Shown here piece by piece: positions 27,139-36,158 of a stretch of 64,000 nucleotides of DNA (its first letter is position 1; every line of letters begins with the position of its first letter). The translations under genes were made by a program, and so were the position numbers. This DNA comes from Nisaea acidiphila (GTDB lineage: Bacteria; Pseudomonadota; Alphaproteobacteria; Thalassobaculales; Thalassobaculaceae): positions 310,001 through 374,000 of the forward strand of contig NZ_CP102480.1 in NCBI RefSeq assembly GCF_024662015.1, written 5' to 3'. Under the pieces are notes generated by a model. That model did no database searches, was not told the DNA's origin, and worked only from the letters and a program-made list of their open reading frames with translations.

Positions 27139-27741
27139 TCAGAAGCGCAACCGCGCGCCTAGCGTGAAGTTCTGGGCAAAGCCGCTCGGATCCTCGTCCG
27201 AACGCAGGCTCTGTTCGGCCCGCCCGGTATAAAAGGCACGGTATTCGGTGAAGAAGTCCCAGTTCTCGTTGATCGCGTAGGACGCCCCGACACCGAGTTC
27301 GAAGGCCGGCGCCAGTTCCTCCTGCCGGTCAAGCCCGGTGCCGTAGGCCAGCCCCATGCCGGCGATCATATGCGGGCGCACCCCCCAGCCGCTGAGTTCA
27401 GCAAAGGAATGGTCGAAATAGATCGAAAGCACATCGCCCGTGCCGTAGGGGTCCGGGCCGCGTCCAAGGCCGATTTGCCCGGTGGGGGTACCGAGATCGG
27501 AGTACCGGAAAGAGAAAGTGTAGCGCTCACCGGAGCGAAACTCGTCCAGGCCGCGCCGGTCCGGAGAAACCAGATCGAAACCCTCGCCGCCGCCGACCAG
27601 ACCGTTACGGTCCGTCTCGGCGCCGAGAAAATACCAGGAATTCTGCCGGTCGTCGCTCTGCTGGGACAAGGACGGAGTCGACCATCCCGCAACTGCGAGG
27701 CAAATCGCGGCAGACGTCAGAATACGGTCAAGGCAGGACAT
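27139..27741 (-). CDS. Outer-membrane beta-barrel protein (PagL/acyloxyacyl-hydrolase-like or unknown)
   Basis: This 200-residue exported protein has a signal peptide (about residues 1-25, ending SLSQQ). The mature part alternates polar and aromatic residues in short strands and ends GARLRF, with the terminal Phe expected for BAM-inserted barrels. The size and the NSWYFLGAETDRNGLVGG opening recall lipid A deacylase-like eight-stranded barrels, but I do not see a clear catalytic His-Ser pair. ATG 27741 follows GGAGGG; the open frame continues upstream to 27840. It converges with the acylase gene, leaving 6 bases between the stops. Confidence 0.7.
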   Translation of the reverse strand: MSCLDRILTSAAICLAVAGWSTPSLSQQSDDRQNSWYFLGAETDRNGLVGGGEGFDLVSPDRRGLDEFRSGERYTFSFRYSDLGTPTGQIGLGRGPDPYGTGDVLSIYFDHSFAELSGWGVRPHMIAGMGLAYGTGLDRQEELAPAFELGVGASYAINENWDFFTEYRAFYTGRAEQSLRSDEDPSGFAQNFTLGARLRF

Positions 27742-27942
27742 TTCTAGTCCCTCCAACAACACTGCGTTCCCGGTGAGTCCCCTATTCCTCCCGTGAACGG
27801 CGCTGGTTCGTAACCTCCCGCTTGCCCGGACTCTTACCATGCTCTAGCAAACGCGGGAAACTGAATCAGAGCCACGTGAATAGGTCCCGGTGGTGGTATC
27901 AGAGCTAGCAAGATCGGGGCCAGTAGAGCCGGAGCGGAAGAT

Positions 27943-29181
27943 ATGGGACTGGCGGTTTCTTTCGAGGACATTGAAAAGGCTCGGGAAACACTTTCGGACA
28001 AGGTTCTCCGGACACCCTCGATCACTGCTCCCGCTCTTGGCGAGGCGCTCGGTGTCGACCTCACTCTCAAACTGGAAAACCTCCAGCGAACGGGTTCCTT
28101 CAAGGCGCGCGGAGCTTATGTGAAGCTCGCAAGCCTTAGCGAGGAGGAGCGACGGCGCGGAGTTATTGCCATGTCCGCAGGCAACCATGCCCAAGGCGTC
28201 GCCTATCATGCCACGGCGCTCGGGATCCGCTCAACCATCGTCATGCCCGCCGCAACCCCGTTCACCAAGGTGGAGAAGACCCGCAATTTCGGTGCGACCG
28301 TGGTTCAGTATGGCGACACCCTCGCCGAAAGCCGGGAGAAGGTTGAGGAACTCGTCACCGAACACGGCTACATCCTGATCCATCCCTACGACGACCCGCT
28401 GATCATCGCCGGTCAGGGAACCGCAGGCCTTGAGCTGATGCAGGACGTTCCGGACCTCGACACCCTGGTCGTCCCGATCGGCGGCGGCGGGCTGATTTCC
28501 GGCATCGCGCTCGCGGCCCGGCATTTCAATCCGAACATCGAAATCATCGGCGTCCAGACCGAGCAGTATCCCTCGATGTATCAGGCCTTGCGCGGTGAAG
28601 AGCCGCAATTCGGCGGGGAAACACTCGCGGAGGGCATTGCCGTCAAGGTTCCCGGCAAGCTCACGATGAAGATCTGCAGCGAACTGGTCTCGGAGATCAT
28701 TCTGGTCGGCGAGACCGAGATCGAGCGCGCAGTGAACGGCTGCGCCGAGCATCAGAACCTCGTCGCGGAAGGCGCCGGAGCCGCCGGCATCGCGGCGATG
28801 CTGAAAGAGCCGGATCGCTTTGCCGGCAAACGGGTCGGAACGGTGATCTGCGGCGGCAATATCGATCAGCGGATGCTGGCCACGGTGCTGCTGCGCGGTC
28901 TGACGCGGCACGGACGGCTGGCGCGCCTGCGTATCGACATCACCGACCAGCCGGGCACCCTCGCCCGTGTCGCCGGGATTATCGGAAAATCGGGCGCCAA
29001 CATCGTCGAGGTGCACCACCAGCGTATGTTCCAGGACGTGCCGGTCAAGAAGGCGGAGCTGGAGGTGCTGGTCGAGACCCGGAACCCGGACCATGTGCTG
29101 GAAATCGTTGCGGAGCTCGATGCCGCAGATCTCAAAACCCGCGTCATGAGCAACATGGCGATGGAAACGGCGCCGCTCTGA
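27943..29181 (+). CDS. Threonine ammonia-lyase with C-terminal ACT domain
   Basis: This 412-residue PLP enzyme deaminates threonine to 2-oxobutyrate. The PLP lysine is Lys54 in TGSFKARG. Substrate and phosphate loops are SAGNHAQGVAY and PIGGGGLISG. A single ACT domain closes the protein (RLRIDITDQPGTLARVAGII onward). The length and single ACT match the TdcB/short IlvA form rather than the two-ACT biosynthetic enzyme. It could serve isoleucine synthesis or threonine catabolism. A shorter relative without the ACT domain lies at 50768-51772. Confidence 0.93.
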   Translation: MGLAVSFEDIEKARETLSDKVLRTPSITAPALGEALGVDLTLKLENLQRTGSFKARGAYVKLASLSEEERRRGVIAMSAGNHAQGVAYHATALGIRSTIVMPAATPFTKVEKTRNFGATVVQYGDTLAESREKVEELVTEHGYILIHPYDDPLIIAGQGTAGLELMQDVPDLDTLVVPIGGGGLISGIALAARHFNPNIEIIGVQTEQYPSMYQALRGEEPQFGGETLAEGIAVKVPGKLTMKICSELVSEIILVGETEIERAVNGCAEHQNLVAEGAGAAGIAAMLKEPDRFAGKRVGTVICGGNIDQRMLATVLLRGLTRHGRLARLRIDITDQPGTLARVAGIIGKSGANIVEVHHQRMFQDVPVKKAELEVLVETRNPDHVLEIVAELDAADLKTRVMSNMAMETAPL

Positions 29182-29184
29182 TCC

Positions 29185-29661
29185 TCAGGCAAGCGCCTGA
29201 TAGGCGCCGCGATAATAGAGAAGCGGCGCGGAGTCGCCTGCTACCGGCCCGAGCCGCTCCACGCGGCCAATCAGGATCGAGTGGTCGCCGCCCTCATGCA
29301 CCGCGTGCAGTTTGCAGTCCATCGCCGCCAACACGCCGCGCAACACAGGAGCGCCGGTTTCCCACGTATCGAAATCGAGCCCTTCAAAACGGTCAGCTAC
29401 ATCGGTGCTGAAGCGAACGGAGAGAGAGGCCTGATCCGCCGCGAGGATGTTCACCGCGAAACAATCCCCCTCGACGAAGGGTTGATGGCAGGCCGCGTCT
29501 TTTCCCAGACAGACGAGAACAAGCGGCGGATCGAGCGATACCGAGGAGAAGGAACTTGCCGTGAAACCGTGCAGGCTGGCCCCGTTGGCCGTGGTAACGA
29601 CAGTGACACCGGTTGCAAACCGGCCCATCACGTCGCGAAACTGATCGCCTGTTACGGACAT
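29185..29661 (-). CDS. Flavin reductase family protein
   Basis: This 158-residue flavin reductase-like domain protein has the FMN-binding segments GRFATGVTVVTT and GFTASSFSSVSLDPPLVLVCL, and a C-terminal HSILIGRVERL. Such proteins supply reduced flavin to two-component monooxygenases or act as small FMN oxidoreductases. No monooxygenase is adjacent. It converges with the threonine ammonia-lyase gene (3-base gap) and diverges from motA. Confidence 0.9.
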   Translation of the reverse strand: MSVTGDQFRDVMGRFATGVTVVTTANGASLHGFTASSFSSVSLDPPLVLVCLGKDAACHQPFVEGDCFAVNILAADQASLSVRFSTDVADRFEGLDFDTWETGAPVLRGVLAAMDCKLHAVHEGGDHSILIGRVERLGPVAGDSAPLLYYRGAYQALA

Positions 29662-29778
29662 TGCGCCCCCCGCTCCAACAATGGCCGACGACAGATTGTA
29701 CGGCCCCGATTACCGCTCTCGGCCCACGCGGTGAAATGGCGCATTCCGCACCGTAAATCAAATGTTTACCCCTTGTTG

Positions 29779-29810
29779 TTTACAAAATACCGAAATTTGA
29801 GAGATATTAT
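29779..29810 (+). promoter_or_regulatory. Candidate motA promoter in an AT-rich island
   Basis: TTTACA (29779-29784) is followed after 18 bases by GATATT (29803-29808), or after 20 bases by TATTAT (29805-29810). The stretch is conspicuously AT-rich compared with the surroundings and lies 54 bases before the motA ATG. A flagellar sigma factor site was not recognised. Confidence 0.4.
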
Positions 29811-29863
29811 GCATTGGTGTTTCTCGATATACGTTCAGGAAATATAAGCGGACGGAGAGTCAG

Positions 29864-30724
29864 ATGCTGGTGATCATCGGGTGGATCGTCGTCACCGTCT
29901 GCGTCATTGGCGGGTATATGGCCATGGGCGGCAAGCTCGGGCCATTGTGGCAGCCGTTTGAGCTTGTCATCATCGGCGGCGCCGGCGTCGGCGCATTTAT
30001 CGTTGCCAATCCGAAGCATGTTCTCGGTGCTGCCGGCCGTGGTTTCGGCGCCGCGCTTAAGGGCCCCAAATACTCCAAGGACGACTATCTCGAGCTGCTC
30101 AGTCTGATGTACGCGATCTTCAAACTCGCGAAGACCAAAGGCATGCTCGCTATCGAATCTCATATCGAAAGACCTGAAGAGAGTTCGCTCTTCCAGGCCT
30201 TTCCAAAATTCTCCTCCGACCACCACGCGCTCGATTTTCTCTGCGACTATCTCCGGATGATGACGCTCGGCACCGACAATCCGCACGAGCTTGCTGATCT
30301 GCTGGACGAAGAGTTGGAGACCCACCACGCGGAAGACGCCGCAGTTGCGGGCGCCTACCAGACCATGGGTGACGGCTTCCCCGCTCTCGGGATCGTTGCG
30401 GCGGTGCTCGGCATTATCAAGACCATGGGCTCGATCACCGAACCACCGGAGGTGCTGGGCAAGCTCATCGGCGGCGCCCTGGTGGGTACCTTCCTCGGTA
30501 TTCTTCTCGCTTATGGCTTCGTCAGCCCGCTTGCAGCGACGATGGGCCGTACGTTCGAAGCCGACGCGAAATACATGGGGTGCATCAAGGCTGGTCTTTT
30601 GGCCCACGTTTCCGGGTACGCGCCGGCCGTCTCCGTCGAGTTTGCCCGCAAGACCCTGATGTCCAAGGATCGCCCGTCCTTCTTTGAAGTCGAGGAGGCT
30701 GTCGCAGCCTTGCCGCCGGTCTAG
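29864..30724 (+). CDS. motA: Flagellar motor stator protein MotA
   Basis: This 286-residue inner-membrane protein forms the proton channel of the flagellar motor with MotB. It opens with a membrane helix (LVIIGWIVVTVCVIGGYMA). Two later helices contain the MotA signature DGFPALGIVAAVLGIIKTMGSI and GALVGTFLGILLAYGFVSPLA. The cytoplasmic loop between helices 2 and 3 holds the charged residues that touch FliG. GGAGAG precedes the ATG. motB follows after 82 bases, and no other flagellar genes are in the window. Confidence 0.95.
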   Translation: MLVIIGWIVVTVCVIGGYMAMGGKLGPLWQPFELVIIGGAGVGAFIVANPKHVLGAAGRGFGAALKGPKYSKDDYLELLSLMYAIFKLAKTKGMLAIESHIERPEESSLFQAFPKFSSDHHALDFLCDYLRMMTLGTDNPHELADLLDEELETHHAEDAAVAGAYQTMGDGFPALGIVAAVLGIIKTMGSITEPPEVLGKLIGGALVGTFLGILLAYGFVSPLAATMGRTFEADAKYMGCIKAGLLAHVSGYAPAVSVEFARKTLMSKDRPSFFEVEEAVAALPPV

Positions 30725-30806
30725 TACGGACCGATATGGGCATGCAGAACGCAATCGAGGTGACGCGAGGTAGACGCGCGCGCCGGCCAATCGGGAAGAC
30801 GAGAGC

Positions 30807-31874
30807 TTGGACAATCACGCCAGCATAGTCATCAAGAAGGTCAAGAAGGGCGGCCATGGCGGACACCATGGCGGCGCCTGGAAGGTTGCCTACGCCGACT
30901 TCGTGACCGCGATGATGGCCTTCTTCCTGCTCCTCTGGTTGCTGAACGCGACCACGGAGGAGCAGAAGATGGGTATCTCCAACTATTTCGATCCGACCGC
31001 GATCTCCCGCTCCACGCGAAGCGGCTCCGGCGGTGTGCTCGGCGGCACCTCCATCACGGTGCCGGGCGCACTGAAGTCCGCCTCCTCCCCGCCGATGATC
31101 TCCACCCCCCAGGTGGCGCGTCCCCAGGCCGAGCGGACGGAGTCCACGGATCCCGATTCAGACGATCCGGAGAACATCGAATCCCGCCTCGGCAGCGAAG
31201 ACGATGCCGAGGGACTGATCAGCGCCGAGGATCTCGAGAAGCTCCTTGAGGAACGCGAGGCGGCCCAGTTCCAGGCGGCCGAAAAGATGCTGCGCAAGGC
31301 GATCGAGGAATCCGACGATCCCGAGATCCAGAAGATGGTCGAGGATGGCGGTCTGCAGATCGACCAATCGCCGGAAGGTCTACGTATCCAGCTGCTCGAC
31401 CAGGAAAAAACGGCGCTCTTCCCGCTCGGCAGCGCCGACATGTTCGAGCAGACCCAGAAGCTGCTCGCCAAGGTCTCCGAGATCATCGCCAAGCTGCCGA
31501 ACAAGATCAAAATCTCCGGGCACACGGACAGCCGTCCCTTCCCGCCCGGCGCGACCTATACCAACTGGGAACTTTCCGCCGACCGTGCGCTTTCCAGCCG
31601 CCGCGCGCTGATCTCCAACGGTATCCCGCAGGAGCGCGTGGCGCAGGTCGTCGGCATGGCGGATACAGACCCGATTGAACCGAACGACCCGAGCGCGCCG
31701 AGCAACAGGCGGATCAGTATCGTCCTGCTGCGAACCGATTTCAGCGACCAGGCCGCCAGCGCCGCGGCGGCCGGACGTCAGCAAGAGCCCGCTGTGCAGC
31801 CGACCGAGACCACATTGCCAACCGTTTTGCCGGATAATGGCTCGGCACTTCCCCCGGTAAGGTCCGGAGGCTAG
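30807..31874 (+). CDS. motB: Flagellar motor stator protein MotB (TTG start)
   Basis: This 355-residue protein anchors the stator to peptidoglycan. The single membrane helix AYADFVTAMMAFFLLLWLL contains the proton-carrying Asp31. A long acidic linker (about residues 100-200, rich in Glu, Asp and Ser) leads to the OmpA-like domain with SGHTDSRPFPPG and SNRRISIVLL. The start appears to be TTG 30807. It gives MDNHASIVIKKVKKGGHGGH, and no ATG or GTG lies in this frame between the motA stop and it. The first in-frame ATG comes only within the helix. A weak TTG start may hold MotB below MotA. Confidence 0.92.
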   Translation: MDNHASIVIKKVKKGGHGGHHGGAWKVAYADFVTAMMAFFLLLWLLNATTEEQKMGISNYFDPTAISRSTRSGSGGVLGGTSITVPGALKSASSPPMISTPQVARPQAERTESTDPDSDDPENIESRLGSEDDAEGLISAEDLEKLLEEREAAQFQAAEKMLRKAIEESDDPEIQKMVEDGGLQIDQSPEGLRIQLLDQEKTALFPLGSADMFEQTQKLLAKVSEIIAKLPNKIKISGHTDSRPFPPGATYTNWELSADRALSSRRALISNGIPQERVAQVVGMADTDPIEPNDPSAPSNRRISIVLLRTDFSDQAASAAAAGRQQEPAVQPTETTLPTVLPDNGSALPPVRSGG

Positions 31875-31884
31875 TCTTTACCTG

Positions 31885-32607
31885 ATGTTCGACAATCTCA
31901 GAGCCCGCCCGCTGGCGTTCTTCCATACGCTGCCCATGCCCTGCCCCTATCTGCCGGGCAAGACCGAGCGGCGCCTGATCGCGGACATTTCCAGCCGGCG
32001 CGGTCAGCACGCGCACGACTCGCTCGCCAAGGCCGGTTTCCGGCGCACCCAGCATCTGACCTACCGGCCTGCCTGCCCCGGATGCAACGCCTGCCACCCA
32101 GTGCGCGTGCGCTGCGCCGACTTCCGCTGGTCGCGGACCTTCCGCAAACTCCTCAAGCGCAATAGCGACCTCACCGGCCGCCCGGTCCAGGCCATCGCCA
32201 CGCGGGAGCAATACGCGCTCTTCCATGCCTATCAGCAGGGCCGCCACGGCGACGGCGAAATGGCGATGATGGATTTCGCCGATTATGCCGAGATGATCGA
32301 GCGTTCTCCGATCGAGACCTACCTGATCGAGTATCGCGACGCGGCGCATCGCCTTCTGGCGATCATGCTCGTAGACGAGCAGGAAGACGGCCTCTCCGCC
32401 GTCTACAGTTATTTCGACACCGAGGACCCTACACGCGGCTTCGGCACTTACATGGTGCTCGACCTGGTCCAGCAGGCCACATCCCGGGGCCTTGACTATC
32501 TCTATCTCGGCTACTGGATCCCGGATTGCCGGAAGATGTCCTACAAGACCAAGTACAAGCCTTACGAACTGCTGACGCCGGAAGGCTGGGTCGAGGCTTC
32601 CGACTAA
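31885..32607 (+). CDS. bpt: Aspartate/glutamate leucyltransferase (Bpt)
   Basis: This 240-residue aminoacyl-tRNA-protein transferase adds leucine to N-terminal Asp or Glu, marking proteins for ClpAP degradation in the N-end rule pathway. The family signatures are CPYLPGKTERRL near the N-terminus, the cysteine-rich RPACPGCNACHPVRV, and GFGTYMVLDLVQQATSRGL with YLGYWI near the C-terminus. Its length fits Bpt. It follows motB by 10 bases and converges with an acetyltransferase gene, the two overlapping by 4 bases at their stops. Confidence 0.92.
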   Translation: MFDNLRARPLAFFHTLPMPCPYLPGKTERRLIADISSRRGQHAHDSLAKAGFRRTQHLTYRPACPGCNACHPVRVRCADFRWSRTFRKLLKRNSDLTGRPVQAIATREQYALFHAYQQGRHGDGEMAMMDFADYAEMIERSPIETYLIEYRDAAHRLLAIMLVDEQEDGLSAVYSYFDTEDPTRGFGTYMVLDLVQQATSRGLDYLYLGYWIPDCRKMSYKTKYKPYELLTPEGWVEASD

Positions 32608-33092
32608 GTCTTCAGCCTTTCGACGCCAATCGGTTTCGCCATATCGACGATGACATCGCCCGGGCGCCGCGGGCTTGGCCGCTTGCCGGTTACCGCATAT
32701 CCGAGATGCCGGTACAGGTCGATATTCCGGGCCATGCGCTGATTCGTATAGAGCTTGATGTCCGGGTGGCCGCGCTCCGCTCCCACGCGCTCGGCGAAGT
32801 CCAGCATCGCCGGCCCCAGTCCTTTTCCCTGCAATGACGGGCTTACGGCAACGCTGAATACTGTCCAGTCGTCTCCGTCGGGCTCCATCTCGATGACCGC
32901 GGCGAGAGAACCGTCGCCGTCCGTCGCAACCCAGGCCAAATCGGCCCGAATGAATCGCCCGTGATCTGCGTTGACAGGCATAGGTGCGAAGCCCATCTCG
33001 GCAACCCATGACGCATATGCCTGCCGTGTCAATTCGGCGATCGCCGGTTCATCCGCCGGTGTGGCGGCGCGAATTGGGTATTGCGCGTCCAC
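32604..33092 (-). CDS. GNAT family N-acetyltransferase
   Basis: This 162-residue acetyltransferase has the GNAT core: the beta strand DWTVFSVAVSPSLQGKGLGPAML with the acetyl-CoA loop QGKGLG, followed by KLYTNQRMARNIDLYRHLGY, typical of small-molecule GNAT enzymes. The substrate is unknown. It overlaps bpt tail to tail by 4 bases. It starts only 3 bases after the parC stop, so it may be read from the parC transcript. Confidence 0.88.
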   Translation of the reverse strand: MDAQYPIRAATPADEPAIAELTRQAYASWVAEMGFAPMPVNADHGRFIRADLAWVATDGDGSLAAVIEMEPDGDDWTVFSVAVSPSLQGKGLGPAMLDFAERVGAERGHPDIKLYTNQRMARNIDLYRHLGYAVTGKRPSPRRPGDVIVDMAKPIGVERLKT

Positions 33093-33095
33093 GCC

Positions 33096-35306
33096 TCACG
33101 TGAACCTTGCGGGACGCGGGAAGCCGGTCGGCGGCATCTTGCCCGCGCCCGCGCGCTTGCCACGCCAGGTAGTGAGATCTGTCTCGGTGCGGGTCCGTCC
33201 GCCCTGCAGGCTCCAGGAGAGCCCCTCCTCCGCCTTGAGGAACGTGATGTCGCCGAGCTTTCCGTCGCGATAGCGCTGCAGGATCACGCCCTTGCCGCGC
33301 GCCATTTCCGGCACTTCAGAGGTTTCGAAAACCAGCAGCTTGCGGTTGGTGCCGACCACGGCGATCAGGTCGCCCTCGACCGGAAGGCAGACCTGCGCCT
33401 TGGCGGAGCCGCCGGGATTGAGCACCTGTTTGCCGGCCTTCTTCTGCGCGATCACGTCGTCGCTGTTCACGATGAAACCGCGCCCGTCGGTTGAGGCCAG
33501 CAGCAGGCGCTGCCCCGCGCTGTGCGGCAGGATCGCGACGATGTCCTCCTCGTTACCGAGATCGATCATCAGCCGCAGCGGCTCGCCATGTCCCCGGCCC
33601 TTCGGCAAACGGTCGGCCGCGACAGTGAAGAAGCGCCCGTCGCTGGCGAAGATCAGGATCTTGTCCGTGGTCTCCGCCCGGACGAGGAATTTGCCCTGGT
33701 CGCCTTCCTTGAACTTCAAATCCGCATCGTCGGCGATATGGCCTTTCATGGCGCGGACCCAGCCTTTTTCGGAGCAGATCACCGTGATCGGCTCGCGCTC
33801 GACCATGGCCTCCATCGGGACGACGACGTCGGACGGCGGCGCGCCGATCTCCGTACGCCGGCGGCCCAGTTCGGTCGATTTCGCGAATGTGCGGCGGATC
33901 TCGGAGATCTCGCCCGAGACCGCCTTCCAGCGCAGCCCCTCGTCGGCGAGGAGCGCCTCGATTTCCGCCTTTTCCGCCGTCAGCTCCTCGAACTCCTTGC
34001 GGATCTCGATCTCCTCGAGCTTGCGAAGGCTGCGCAGCCGCATGTTGAGGATTGCTTCGGCCTGCCGCTCGGTCAGCTCGAAGCGGCGGATCATCTCGTC
34101 CTTGGGATGATCCTCCTCGCGGATGATGCGGATCACCTCGTCGATATTGAGATAGGCGATCAGATAACCGCCGAGAACCTCCAGCCGGTCCTCGATCTTG
34201 CCGAGCCGGTGTTTGGAGCGCCGGACCAGAACCTCGTGCCGGTGATCCAGAAACGCCTTCAGCGTTTCCGGCAGGGACATGACTCGCGGCGTCTGTTCGG
34301 CGTCGAGCACGTTGAGGTTCAGGTTGAACTTGATTTCGAGATCGGTCTGCCGATAGAGGCTCTCCATCAGCACTTCGGGGTCGACATTCCGGCTCTTGGG
34401 CTCGACCACGATGCGCACGTCGGCCGCCGACTCGTCGAGGATATCGCCCAGCATGACCAGCTTTCTGGCCTGCATCAGCTCCGCGATCCGTTCGATCAGG
34501 CGGGATTTCTGCACCTGGTAGGGGATCTCGGTGATGACGATCTGCCAGGTGCCGTTCTTCAGCGGCTCGACCTCGTAATTGGCGCGCAGGCGGAAGCTGC
34601 CGCGCCCGGTACGATATGCCTCGATTACCTGTTCACGGCTTTCCACCAGCTTGCCGCCGGTCGGGAAGTCCGGCCCCGGGATCATGTCGACCAGGGTCTC
34701 GATCCGCGCTTCCGGATGCTTGATCAGGTGCAGCAGCGCGTCGCAGAGTTCTTCCACGTTATGCGGAGGAATATTGGTCGCCATGCCGACCGCGATGCCC
34801 TGCGCGCCGTTCGCCAAAAGGTTCGGGAAGGCGGCCGGCAGCACCATCGGCTCGCTGCCCTCACCGTCATAGGTCTGGCGAAAATCGACCGCGTCCTCGT
34901 CGATTCCGCGCAGCAGCAGCTCGGCAACCTCGGTCATGCGCGCTTCGGTGTAGCGCATCGCCGCCGCGTTATCGCCGTCGATATTGCCGAAATTGCCTTG
35001 CCCGTCGACCAGCGGATAGCGCACGGCAAAGTCCTGCGCGAGCCGGACCATGGCATCGTAGATCGCCGCGTCGCCGTGCGGGTGGAACTTACCCATCACG
35101 TCGCCGACCACGCGGGCGGACTTCTTGAAGGCCTCGTCGGGCGAGAGCCGGAGCTGCCGCATGGCGTAGAGCAGACGCCGGTGCACCGGCTTCAGGCCGT
35201 CGCGCACATCCGGCAGCGAGCGCGCCATGATCGTCGACAGGGCATAGGCGAGATAGCGTTCGCTCAGCGCGTCGCCAAGCTGGGTTTCCCGAATGTCAGG
35301 CAGCAT
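33096..35306 (-). CDS. parC: DNA topoisomerase IV subunit A
   Basis: This 736-residue subunit breaks and rejoins DNA to decatenate sister chromosomes. The catalytic Tyr119 lies in [10 protein letters not shown]. The quinolone-contact segment reads [14 protein letters not shown], with Ala80 and Asp84 at the positions of E. coli ParC Ser80 and Glu84. A coiled coil ([27 protein letters not shown], in part) and the C-terminal beta-pinwheel (about 490-736) follow. The length and absence of a GyrA-box-like motif favour ParC over GyrA. A good sigma-70 promoter stands about 37 bases upstream. Confidence 0.94.
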   Translation of the reverse strand: MLPDIRETQLGDALSERYLAYALSTIMARSLPDVRDGLKPVHRRLLYAMRQLRLSPDEAFKKSARVVGDVMGKFHPHGDAAIYDAMVRLAQDFAVRYPLVDGQGNFGNIDGDNAAAMRYTEARMTEVAELLLRGIDEDAVDFRQTYDGEGSEPMVLPAAFPNLLANGAQGIAVGMATNIPPHNVEELCDALLHLIKHPEARIETLVDMIPGPDFPTGGKLVESREQVIEAYRTGRGSFRLRANYEVEPLKNGTWQIVITEIPYQVQKSRLIERIAELMQARKLVMLGDILDESAADVRIVVEPKSRNVDPEVLMESLYRQTDLEIKFNLNLNVLDAEQTPRVMSLPETLKAFLDHRHEVLVRRSKHRLGKIEDRLEVLGGYLIAYLNIDEVIRIIREEDHPKDEMIRRFELTERQAEAILNMRLRSLRKLEEIEIRKEFEELTAEKAEIEALLADEGLRWKAVSGEISEIRRTFAKSTELGRRRTEIGAPPSDVVVPMEAMVEREPITVICSEKGWVRAMKGHIADDADLKFKEGDQGKFLVRAETTDKILIFASDGRFFTVAADRLPKGRGHGEPLRLMIDLGNEEDIVAILPHSAGQRLLLASTDGRGFIVNSDDVIAQKKAGKQVLNPGGSAKAQVCLPVEGDLIAVVGTNRKLLVFETSEVPEMARGKGVILQRYRDGKLGDITFLKAEEGLSWSLQGGRTRTETDLTTWRGKRAGAGKMPPTGFPRPARFT

Positions 35307-35342
35307 GGATCTTGTGGACCTTCATCTAACGATACGCGAGAT

Positions 35343-35371
35343 ATTGTATTCGAGCCGCCCGGCGCTTCCAA
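35343..35371 (-). promoter_or_regulatory. Sigma-70 promoter of parC
   Basis: On the minus strand TTGGAA (35371-35366) is followed after exactly 17 bases by TACAAT (35348-35343), which matches the -10 consensus at five of six positions. It lies between the recO stop (35409) and the parC ATG (35306) and gives a leader of about 30 bases. Confidence 0.5.
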
Positions 35372-35408
35372 GAAGAGAGAATGGTCGAAAGCCGCCCGAG
35401 GACGATTT

Positions 35409-36158
35409 TCAACCCATCGTATCGGATGCCGCGTGCCCCCCGATCCGATCGCGGAACCGGGTGCGCGGCGCGGGACTCTGCTCGCCCTGGGTGTTGAAGA
35501 GATGCTTCTCCAGAAAGTGTCCGGTCAGATCGAGCCCCTTGAGCAGATCCGGAAAGTCACCGCCACCGCGGCCGATCAGAAAATCCGGCATCGGCAGCAT
35601 ACGGTCCCGGTAGGGCTCGCCGGCGGAAAGCGAGACCGCGCGGCCGGTGCGAGGGCTGACATAGGCGAGATCGTCGTTGCTCCCCGTTGCGGCGCACTCC
35701 GAAAGATCCAGCCCGTAGCCGAGTTCCGCCAGAAGCCCCAGTTCCCAACGGACATAGACCGCGATCCAGAGATCGCCGAGCGCCTCATTCCCCATAGCGT
35801 CTATCAGAGCCAGAAAGCCGGCATGGATCGCGGGATGAGGCTCTCGCTCCGGCAAGGCCCTGTCAGCCACCGCGCAGACTGCGGTAAGCCCTGACAGCTT
35901 CAGGGGATCGTCGAAATGTGCGGCGGCGTGGCTCGCATCCAGCTCCAGCGTATAACTGCCGAGCTGTTCGGCCAGCCGGGCACGCCACACAGCACGGACC
36001 GCGTTGCCAGGCTGCAGTATTCCCTTCTGCTTCGAGGACGAACCGCCGCGCACCAGACCCGCATGACGGCCATGCTGCTCGGTGAGCAGGACCACGATGG
36101 CCCCGGTCTCGCCATGCGGGCGGACCGAGAGGACGATCCCGTCATCAGTCCATTCCAC
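35409..36158 (-). CDS. recO: DNA repair protein RecO (GTG start)
   Basis: This 249-residue protein loads RecA with RecR in the RecFOR gap-repair pathway. The OB fold begins VEWTDDGIVLSVRPHGETGAIVVLL, given in part as DDGIVLSVRPHGE. A helical C-terminal domain contains YVRWELGLLAELGYGLDLSECA. The single Cys in the expected zinc region lacks its partners, as in many RecO proteins. GTG 36158 was chosen because GAGAGG precedes it and the family-length protein starts there. The start overlaps the end of the upstream channel gene by 14 bases, indicating coupled translation. Confidence 0.9.
   Translation of the reverse strand: MEWTDDGIVLSVRPHGETGAIVVLLTEQHGRHAGLVRGGSSSKQKGILQPGNAVRAVWRARLAEQLGSYTLELDASHAAAHFDDPLKLSGLTAVCAVADRALPEREPHPAIHAGFLALIDAMGNEALGDLWIAVYVRWELGLLAELGYGLDLSECAATGSNDDLAYVSPRTGRAVSLSAGEPYRDRMLPMPDFLIGRGGGDFPDLLKGLDLTGHFLEKHLFNTQGEQSPAPRTRFRDRIGGHAASDTMG

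Noticed and set aside
27139-27741. Calling the outer-membrane barrel a lipid A deacylase (PagL)
   Set aside because: I could not see the catalytic His-Ser pair clearly, so only a barrel-protein label is given.
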